Positions 7,146 through 12,279 of a stretch of 12,279 nt of DNA are shown here, piece by piece. The DNA is taken from contig CACXFW010000244.1 of NCBI GenBank assembly GCA_902767065.1, positions 1-12,279 on the forward strand, read 5' to 3'. This DNA is from an uncultured Lachnospiraceae bacterium (GTDB lineage: Bacteria; Bacillota; Clostridia; Lachnospirales; Lachnospiraceae). Each line of letters begins with the position of its first letter. Position 1 is the stretch's first letter. The position numbers were made by a program, and so were the translations under genes. Below the pieces are notes generated by a model that saw only the letters and a list, made by a program, of their open reading frames with translations, ran no database searches and was not told the DNA's origin.

Positions 7146-8117
7146 ATGATTGATCAGATGGGGCGCAGAATTGACTATCTGCGTATATCGGTTACCGATC
7201 GCTGCAACCTCAGATGCATATACTGTATGCCGGGAGAGGGTGTCAGTGAGCTTGCGCATGCTAAGATCCTGAGCTTTGAGGAGATCGTCCGCCTGGTGCG
7301 GATTATGACGCTCCTGGGGATCCGACACCTCAGGCTGACCGGAGGGGAACCGATGGCACGCAGAGGCTGCCTGGAGCTTGCGAAGCAGCTGCATGAGGTG
7401 CCCGGTGTTGCGTCTGTTTCCATGACCAGCAACGGAATTCTGCTGAAGGATCAGGTTCACCAGGCAAAGTGTTCCGGCATCAGTGCCCTGAACCTCAGCA
7501 TTGATTCCCTGGACCCTGAGCGCTATTTTCGCCTGACGCGGGGCGGTGAGCTCAGCCGGGCTCTTTGTACGCTCCATCAGGCGCTGGAAGAAGGAATGAC
7601 GGTCAAGGTGAATGCTGTTCCGGTCCGCGGGATGAATGAAGAGGATCTGACACAGCTCGCCCGTCTCGCCCGGACGGATCCGGTGTGTGTGCGCTTTATC
7701 GAGCTGATGCCCATCGGACTGGGAAGCCGGGCTGAAAGGATTCCGAACCAGGAGGTGAAGAGACACCTTGACGAGGCTTTTGGAAATCCCCGGGAGGATA
7801 CTCAGGCGCACGGGCACGGTCCTGCCCGTTATGTAAAGTATCCGGGATTCTGCGGGGCAGTCGGATTCATCAGCGCGCTCAGCCATGAGTTCTGTGAGAC
7901 CTGCAACCGGGTACGCCTGACCGCCGACGGCCGCCTGAAGCTGTGTCTGAACCACACGAAGGGACTGAACCTGAGAGAAATGCTCCGCTCAGGAGATTCG
8001 GATGAGGAAATCCTCGAAGCGGTGAGAAAAGCCATCGCACAGAAACCGGAGCGGCATGCGTTCTATGAAACAATCAGCGATCACGAGGAGAGAAGCATGA
8101 ATGCGATCGGAGGATAA
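7146..8117 (+). CDS. moaA: GTP 3',8-cyclase MoaA (molybdenum cofactor biosynthesis)
   Basis: Radical SAM enzyme that starts molybdenum cofactor synthesis by rearranging GTP to 3',8-cyclo-7,8-dihydro-GTP, which MoaC then converts to cPMP. At 323 residues it is the usual length. The SAM-binding iron-sulfur cluster motif is CNLRCIYC (Cys20, Cys24, Cys27). LRLTGGEPM (62-70) is the radical SAM GGEP motif. The second, substrate-binding cluster uses Cys250, Cys253 and Cys267 (CETC, then 13 residues, then C). The C-terminal GG essential for activity is present in MNAIGG. GAGG (7132-7135) is the ribosome binding site for the ATG at 7146; the ATG at 7139 stops after four codons. It is monocistronic here: no moaC, moaD or moaE follows. 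Confidence 0.97.
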   Translation: MIDQMGRRIDYLRISVTDRCNLRCIYCMPGEGVSELAHAKILSFEEIVRLVRIMTLLGIRHLRLTGGEPMARRGCLELAKQLHEVPGVASVSMTSNGILLKDQVHQAKCSGISALNLSIDSLDPERYFRLTRGGELSRALCTLHQALEEGMTVKVNAVPVRGMNEEDLTQLARLARTDPVCVRFIELMPIGLGSRAERIPNQEVKRHLDEAFGNPREDTQAHGHGPARYVKYPGFCGAVGFISALSHEFCETCNRVRLTADGRLKLCLNHTKGLNLREMLRSGDSDEEILEAVRKAIAQKPERHAFYETISDHEERSMNAIGG

Positions 8118-8183
8118 GAGACGGACAGAGGATGAGAGGATGATAACAGAGAAGTGACGGGCGGAGGAAAGGCTTTCATACGG

Positions 8184-8226
8184 GGAAATCTCAGAGATTT
8201 CCATGACTGCCTAAGGAAATCTCTGA
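8184..8226. repeat. Three copies of a 9-bp inverted motif able to form alternative hairpins
   Basis: GGAAATCTC occurs at 8184-8192 and 8215-8223, and its reverse complement at 8194-8202. The middle copy can pair left (9-bp stem around a single A) or right (12-bp perfect stem 8191-8202/8215-8226, 12-base loop). It lies between the converging moaA and RHH genes. No T-run adjoins on either strand, but a bidirectional stop signal or mRNA end-protection is plausible. Confidence 0.6.
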
Positions 8227-8243
8227 TGAGCTGCAGGAAGGGA

Positions 8244-8558
8244 TCAGGCGTTGAAGGGTTCCTTCTTGCCGGACTTGATCCAGTCCTCAAGGGAAGTGAG
8301 GATCTGATGCCGGACATTTTCCTCGTAATGAAGCCAGCCTTCAAATCTGGTGTTCGGATCGACATCAGGGTTCTGCATCGCTTCACGGTCACGCGCGATC
8401 TGGTTCACAACAGCGCGGCGCAGAAAAGCGTGGTAGGTTTCGTTGGTTTCATCACAGTGATCCTTGATGATCTCCTTGCTGCCCTTCATCATGGGGAATG
8501 CGATGGTTTCATATTCCGCTTCGCTATAGACACCGTTTTTCTTGCCTTTCTCCGACAT
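8244..8558 (-). CDS. Small probable ribbon-helix-helix DNA-binding protein
   Basis: Protein of 104 residues. Residues 16-56 fit a ribbon-helix-helix domain: a short beta strand (YETIAFPMM, 16-24), helix KGSKEIIKDHCDET (25-38), turn, and helix AFLRRAVVNQIARD (44-57). This pattern resembles Arc/MetJ-like antitoxin or regulator domains. The C-terminal half (about 60-104) is charged with aromatic residues (FEGWLHYEENVRHQI) and I do not recognise it. A strong ribosome binding site AAGGAGG (8566-8572) lies seven bases before the start. No toxin-like gene is adjacent, so a stand-alone regulator is more likely than a toxin-antitoxin pair. Upstream of it lie three repeat structures (8611-8747) that could be operators. 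The gene reality is well supported; the function is inference. Confidence 0.7.
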   Translation of the reverse strand: MSEKGKKNGVYSEAEYETIAFPMMKGSKEIIKDHCDETNETYHAFLRRAVVNQIARDREAMQNPDVDPNTRFEGWLHYEENVRHQILTSLEDWIKSGKKEPFNA

Positions 8559-8590
8559 GGTTCAACCTCCTTGGTAAATCGATTTCATTC

Positions 8591-8596
8591 AGTATA
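8591..8596 (-). promoter_or_regulatory. Possible -10 box for the RHH gene
   Basis: TATACT on the minus strand, 32 bases before the start codon. The -35 region is not a clear match. Just upstream on this strand lies a TCCGG-AAATAA-TCCGG repeat (8605-8620), which could be an operator. Confidence 0.35.
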
Positions 8597-8628
8597 AGGG
8601 GCTGTCCGGAAATAATCCGGGAAGATTC

Positions 8629-8646
8629 CTGAGGAGACATCCTCAG
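8629..8646 (-). promoter_or_regulatory. Perfect inverted repeat upstream of the RHH gene
   Basis: CTGAGGA/TCCTCAG (8629-8635/8640-8646) around a four-base spacer, upstream of the predicted -10 box. It could be a protein-binding site or an RNA hairpin. Confidence 0.45.
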
Positions 8647-8713
8647 ATCTTTCTCAATAGATCCCAGGTTCAGTGTAGCAAACAGAAGGGAGAAGCTCAA
8701 GTGCTTTTCTCCT

Positions 8714-8747
8714 GTGTAACGACAGTTTGTTCCTGACGTCGTTACAC
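8714..8747. other. 10-bp inverted repeat just downstream of moeA
   Basis: GTGTAACGAC/GTCGTTACAC (8714-8723/8738-8747) with a 14-base spacer begins six bases after the moeA stop. On the moeA strand it is followed by AGGAGAAAAG, not T-residues, so it is not a canonical intrinsic terminator. It may be an operator or an mRNA-stabilising stem. Confidence 0.55.
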
Positions 8748-8753
8748 GATTTG

Positions 8754-9971
8754 TTATTGCACAGCCAGAACCCGGACCATGGTTCCGGCCGGCAGCGGTT
8801 CGTCTGAAGGGGGAAGGATGGCCAGCGCGTTCATCCTGAGGAAGGATGTCTGCATCCCGTTTCTCTGTCCGTCGTGCGCGACAAAGCGTAAAGTGCCGCC
8901 TTCTGCCTGCGTATGTCCTTTCAGAATGCGCGGACAGGGACAGGTCTTGCGGCAGCTGTCAGAAAGGGGCAGCATGCTTTCGGGAAGAGTGTAGCATCTC
9001 CTGCCGGACAGCTTCCTGACAACAGGAAGCGCGATGAGGTACCAGGCTGTCAGGGCAGCGCCGGGATTGCCGGAAAGGCTGATGATCAGGGATTCTTTAA
9101 GCTTCGCCCCGTAGCAGCAGGAGCCCGGCTTCATGTTAACATGGGAAAACAGGATCTTTGCGCCTGCTCTCTTCAGGGCACTGCAGATATAATCCTTATC
9201 CCCGACGGAGGCTCCGCCTGTGGTGAGGATCAGGTCGTTCTTTCCGGCAAGGGCCAGGATGGCTTTGGAGATGGTCTCTTCGTCATCTGCCGCATGGAGG
9301 CAATCCTCGACGCAGCATGACTCCTGTTCCAGAAGCGCCCTGAGGACGTGGAGGCTGGAATTGTAGATCTTCCCGGCAGACAGGGGAGATCCCGGTTCAA
9401 GAAGCTCTGATCCGGTGGACAGGACGGCGGCGCGCGGCCTGCGGTATACGGTTACCCGGTCAATCCCCTGGGATGCCAGAAGTCCTGAGTGGATCGGCGC
9501 AAGGAGGTCCCCTTTTTCAAGAAGAGGCGTTTTGGAGCGGATTTCATCTCCCTTCTGGTCGACATTCTCCCAGGGACGGAGAGGATCCTTCAGAGTAAGA
9601 ACCTGGTCCGTCCATGTCACCCGCTCATAGTTGATGACGCAGTCAGCCCCTTCGGGAAGCGGAGCGCCGGTCATAATGCGGACAGCGCAGCCTTTTTCCA
9701 AAGGCTCCTGGCAGAAATCACCGGCCGCAATCGTCCCGGTGATCCGGAAATGAGCCGGAGCCTTCCCGCAGGCGGAGAGTGTCCCGGAGCTGTGGAGCGC
9801 AAACCCGTCATAGGCGCTGCGGTGAAAGGGCGGAAGATCGATGGCAGCCAGGATGTTTTCCGCCAGGACGCGGCCGTTTGCACCGGTCAGCGGAACCGTC
9901 TCCTTGCTAAGTGTTGGAGCTGAGGAAAGAAGAAAAGAAACTGCGGATTGGATGGGAACATTTTTATTCAT
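8754..9971 (-). CDS. moeA: Molybdopterin molybdenumtransferase MoeA
   Basis: Inserts molybdate into adenylylated molybdopterin, the last step of basic molybdenum cofactor synthesis. At 405 residues it has normal MoeA length. Family motifs run in order: DLPPFHRSAYDGFAL (45-59), VRIMTGAPLPEGAD (97-110), LSTGSEL (184-190), LTTGGASVGDKD (249-260), MKPG (280-283) and LSGNPGAA (299-306). TGGASVGD replaces the commoner SGGVSVGD, a mild change. The C-terminal domain IV is complete (ends GTMVRVLAVQ). I chose the ATG at 9971 with GAGAGGAA before it. The reading frame stays open for another 42 codons upstream to 10097, but that extension is Arg/Pro-rich, lacks a ribosome binding site and is not MoeA-like. 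The gene is divergent from the export locus at 10136. Confidence 0.95.
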   Translation of the reverse strand: MNKNVPIQSAVSFLLSSAPTLSKETVPLTGANGRVLAENILAAIDLPPFHRSAYDGFALHSSGTLSACGKAPAHFRITGTIAAGDFCQEPLEKGCAVRIMTGAPLPEGADCVINYERVTWTDQVLTLKDPLRPWENVDQKGDEIRSKTPLLEKGDLLAPIHSGLLASQGIDRVTVYRRPRAAVLSTGSELLEPGSPLSAGKIYNSSLHVLRALLEQESCCVEDCLHAADDEETISKAILALAGKNDLILTTGGASVGDKDYICSALKRAGAKILFSHVNMKPGSCCYGAKLKESLIISLSGNPGAALTAWYLIALPVVRKLSGRRCYTLPESMLPLSDSCRKTCPCPRILKGHTQAEGGTLRFVAHDGQRNGMQTSFLRMNALAILPPSDEPLPAGTMVRVLAVQ

Positions 9972-10070
9972 GAGCGTTCCTCTCTTACATGATAAGCGCC
10001 GGTTTTTCTGACACTCTGACTGCCGGGCGGGGGCAGACCGGCGAATGCCTGGAAGCTGATCAGGATGATC

Positions 10071-10085
10071 CGCAGGAATCCTGCG
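10071..10085. promoter_or_regulatory. 15-bp odd palindrome in the export-locus promoter region
   Basis: CGCAGGA-A-TCCTGCG is a perfect palindrome around one central A. A candidate -10 box TACAAT (10097-10102) follows, and with 17-base spacing the -35 position falls inside the palindrome (10074-10079). It is a good operator candidate for the genes starting at 10136, or possibly for moeA. Confidence 0.45.
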
Positions 10086-10135
10086 CAAGGCTATCATACA
10101 ATGATTTGAAAGAAAAAACTACCGGGAGGAGTCAG

Positions 10136-10753
10136 ATGGGAAAGAAGCACAGGCAAAATGACTGGGATGGAACCAAAGCCCCGCTTCGCAGCCAGGGGAG
10201 TCCTGAAGAAGGGCAGGAGGAGCTGAGCGAGTATATCCACGTCACCAGCCCCGGCATTGTGGTGGTGATCGTATCCCTGCTGGTCATGCTTGTGGCGCTG
10301 ATCATCTGGGGCTTTGCCGGAACCCTCCCTGTTACACAGACCGTGACAGGGCTGGTGGTTGATACCGCAATGTACGCGAAGATCTACCCGAAAGCGGCGG
10401 ATGTCCTGCCCGGTGCTGATGAGGGAAGGATTGTGGTGTTCTGCTTTGTGGACGCGTCCCGGTACAATGGCCAGGCGATAAAGGAATTCGGGGAAAATGC
10501 TCTGATCCGCATGCCGGACCAGAAGACGTTTCAGGGAACGGTTGACCAGGAGTTCCTCTCTCCGGTTTCCATGGAGCAGGCAAAGGATATTTTATTTGGC
10601 AATGAATGGGTGCTGGAGCAGTGTGTCGCCCAGAACTATAGCTGGTGGCTGGAGGTTTGTCCGGCGGAGGATCTGTCGAACTATGCCTTTACGCTGGCAC
10701 AGGTGACGATTCTGACGGATGAGGTTGCCCCGATCTATTTTCTGATGAAGTAA
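10136..10753 (+). CDS. Short HlyD-like membrane protein of an NHLM/NHLP-type bacteriocin export locus
   Basis: Protein of 205 residues resembling the NHLM bacteriocin system secretion protein (an HlyD-like adaptor). A polar N-terminus leads to SEYIHVTSPG (31-40), a single membrane helix (40-63), and WGFAGTLPVTQTVTGLVV (58-75), the typical first strands after the helix. The rest resembles the family's beta-barrel end: RIVVFCFVDASRY (98-110), LFGNEWVLEQ (153-162) and a final strand pair. The long coiled-coil and lipoyl parts of normal HlyD-like adaptors (about 400 residues in this family) are missing. GGGAGGA (10124-10130) selects the ATG at 10136; the frame is open 49 codons further upstream but without support. 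Eighteen bases separate it from the ABC transporter. Family match is from memory, so moderate confidence. Confidence 0.75.
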   Translation: MGKKHRQNDWDGTKAPLRSQGSPEEGQEELSEYIHVTSPGIVVVIVSLLVMLVALIIWGFAGTLPVTQTVTGLVVDTAMYAKIYPKAADVLPGADEGRIVVFCFVDASRYNGQAIKEFGENALIRMPDQKTFQGTVDQEFLSPVSMEQAKDILFGNEWVLEQCVAQNYSWWLEVCPAEDLSNYAFTLAQVTILTDEVAPIYFLMK

Positions 10754-10771
10754 GCAGCAGGAGGAGAAGAG

Positions 10772-12279
10772 ATGTGGAAGAAAAAAGTACATGTTCCCCT
10801 CATCCTGCAGATGGAGGAGATGGAAGGCGGGGCGGCCTGCCTGACGATGGTTCTGGCTTATTACCGGAAACAGACCAGCCTGGACCAGGTACGCACCGCA
10901 TGCGGGATCTCGCGAAACGGAATCCACCCTCCGGATATCGTCCGGGCGGGGAAGGGATTCGGACTTGTCTGTGAGGAGAAGCATTACACTGCAGATAAGC
11001 TGGAGAAAAGCTGCGCATTTCCTGCAATTCTGGGCTGGGGAAAGGACCAGTTTGTGGTTCTGGAGGGATTTCGTTCCGGAAGGGCTGATCTGGTGCATCC
11101 CGCAAAAGGGAGGATGCGCCTTTCGACGGATGCACTGGAAAAACATTATGCAGGGATCTGTCTGGAATGTGTTCCGGGAAAGGAGTTTCTTGCCGACGGG
11201 GAAAAGCGGGGAACCGCGTCCTATCTGAAAGAAGTCATGAAATCAGATGGCTGGACCATGCTTCTGGTCCTTGTGACCGGATTTCTCTCCGCGGCGGGAG
11301 GGATCATCGCACCGGTTTTTTCCCGGGTCTTTACAGATGACATCCTAAGCGGACAGCGGGTTTCCTGGTATCCCGGAATCCTGTACTGCTTTGCCGCGGT
11401 TATTTTTTTACAGCTGATTTCGATGGTCATCCACCGGATCCTGATTATCCGTTCGACCGGGAAGCTGGCCGTTAAGTCGAATGCATTCTACATGCATCAC
11501 CTGCTTCAGCTCCCTCTGGATTTCTTCTCCAGGCGGCGGACCGGGGATCTGGCAGGCCGCCAGAATACCAATGATATGATTGCGCAGACCCTGATCGGAC
11601 AGCTTGCGCCGCTTCTTATGAACCTGCTGATGCTGGTATTCTACCTGGTGGTTATGGCGCAGTACAGTCTGCCGCTGACCGGGATCGGCGTGGCCTCCAT
11701 TCTCCTGAACCTTCTTCTCACCAGGCGGGTCGGAGAGATCCGCCGCGAAATCTCCGCCTCGCAGTACCGAAGCCAGGCAGAACTGGATTCCGCGACCGTT
11801 TCCGGGATCGATATGATAGAGACGATCAAGGCAACCGGATCTGAGACGGGTTATTTTGAACGTTGGAGCGGCTTTCACGCGTCCGTGATCAAGGCGCAAG
11901 TGAAGTTTAACCGGATTGCCAGGTACCTGCTGATCCTTCCATCTTTTATTCAGAAGATTTCCGACTATGTTGTCCTTTTGACCGGCTGCTGGCTGATCAT
12001 AAAAGGGAAGTTTTCCGCCGGGATCCTTCTTGCGTTTCTGCAGTTTCTGCAGTCTCTTTCGGCACCTGTCAACGACCTTCTGGAGGCGGGAGAAAACCTG
12101 CAGGAGATGGGCTCGGCCCTGGAACGCATCCGGGATGTGACGGACTATCCCCAGGAGATCCACTTCGCGGATGATTACGAAGGAATCGATTTTGAGACGG
12201 TTCAAAAGCTTTCCGGACAGGTGGAGCTGAAGCATATCTCCTTCGGGTATTCCCTGTACGCCCCTCCCCTGATTGAAGA
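10772..12279 (+). CDS. ABC exporter with degenerate C39 peptidase-like domain (NHLM/NHLP type), partial
   Basis: N-terminal 502 residues of a peptidase-domain ABC transporter; the frame is open to the window end. Residues 1-140 form a C39 domain like those of bacteriocin exporters that cut double-glycine leaders. Helices of the ABC exporter membrane domain follow (about 155-455), with TGDLAGRQNTND (261-272) and ATVSGIDMIETIKATGSE (338-355) as typical coupling segments. VELKHISFGYS (484-494) is the beginning of the ATPase domain; Walker A lies beyond the window. The catalytic residues appear lost: the usual Cys in ECGAAS is Gly19 (EGGAAC), the usual His in NHFVV is Gln93 (DQFVV), and the usual Asp in NDPA is His109 (VHPA). 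It would therefore bind rather than cleave its substrate, as HlyB does. GGAGGAGA (10760-10767) is the ribosome binding site. NHLM subfamily assignment is moderate; ABC exporter class is firm. Confidence 0.88.
   Translation, partial: MWKKKVHVPLILQMEEMEGGAACLTMVLAYYRKQTSLDQVRTACGISRNGIHPPDIVRAGKGFGLVCEEKHYTADKLEKSCAFPAILGWGKDQFVVLEGFRSGRADLVHPAKGRMRLSTDALEKHYAGICLECVPGKEFLADGEKRGTASYLKEVMKSDGWTMLLVLVTGFLSAAGGIIAPVFSRVFTDDILSGQRVSWYPGILYCFAAVIFLQLISMVIHRILIIRSTGKLAVKSNAFYMHHLLQLPLDFFSRRRTGDLAGRQNTNDMIAQTLIGQLAPLLMNLLMLVFYLVVMAQYSLPLTGIGVASILLNLLLTRRVGEIRREISASQYRSQAELDSATVSGIDMIETIKATGSETGYFERWSGFHASVIKAQVKFNRIARYLLILPSFIQKISDYVVLLTGCWLIIKGKFSAGILLAFLQFLQSLSAPVNDLLEAGENLQEMGSALERIRDVTDYPQEIHFADDYEGIDFETVQKLSGQVELKHISFGYSLYAPPLIE

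Noticed and set aside
8244..8558. Toxin-antitoxin module
   Set aside because: Only the antitoxin-like RHH protein is present; no small toxin-like gene adjoins it on either side.
8154..8597. Plus-strand open frame covering the RHH gene
   Set aside because: The opposite strand has a strong ribosome binding site and a plausible small-protein fold; the plus-strand frame begins in a repeat hairpin region with no such support.
8714..8747. Canonical rho-independent terminator for moeA
   Set aside because: The stem is perfect but the bases after it on the moeA strand are AGGAGAAAAG, without a T-tract.
9972..10097. N-terminal extension of moeA to an upstream start
   Set aside because: The extra 42 residues are Arg/Pro-rich, unlike MoeA, and a good ribosome binding site precedes the internal ATG at 9971.
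9989..10135. N-terminal extension of the HlyD-like protein
   Set aside because: GGGAGGA just before 10136 and the usual polar N-terminus favour the later ATG; the upstream part overlaps the promoter palindrome.

Overview
The window looks like a chromosomal segment of a moderately GC-rich anaerobic Firmicute (Clostridia, probably Lachnospiraceae-like). This is inferred from strong GGAGG-type ribosome binding sites, a TTG start, and three gene sets common in that group. No rRNA, tRNA, CRISPR array, insertion sequence or integrase is visible.

Region 1 (30-5756, + strand) is an iron-uptake operon of the P19/FetMP type, known from Campylobacter and E. coli. It encodes a secreted P19/Tp34-family metal-binding protein with all five expected ligands, a polytopic DUF2318 protein with a cysteine-rich tail, two FtsX/MacB-like ABC permeases and their ATPase. 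The FTR1-type permease that usually leads such operons would lie upstream of the window. The second permease carries an FMN-binding domain inside its extracytoplasmic loop, with a complete flavinylation motif (DAVSGAT). That puts a predicted covalent flavin directly on a subunit of an iron-linked ABC complex, and it is the most interesting observation here.

Region 2 (5873-9971) holds molybdenum cofactor genes: a fused mobA-mobB gene (- strand), moaA divergent from it (+), and moeA (-). Downstream of moeA on the same strand is a small gene for a probable ribbon-helix-helix DNA-binding protein. MoaC, MoaD, MoaE and MogA/MoaB are not present, so the pathway is split across the genome. The gaps in this region are rich in perfect inverted repeats without T-tracts.

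Region 3 (10136 to the end, + strand) starts an export locus resembling the NHLM/NHLP bacteriocin systems. It has an unusually short (205-residue) HlyD-like membrane protein, followed by a peptidase-domain ABC transporter that runs off the window. All three catalytic positions of its C39 peptidase domain appear substituted, so it is probably a non-cleaving, substrate-binding C39-like domain. No precursor peptide or modification enzyme is visible before the window ends.
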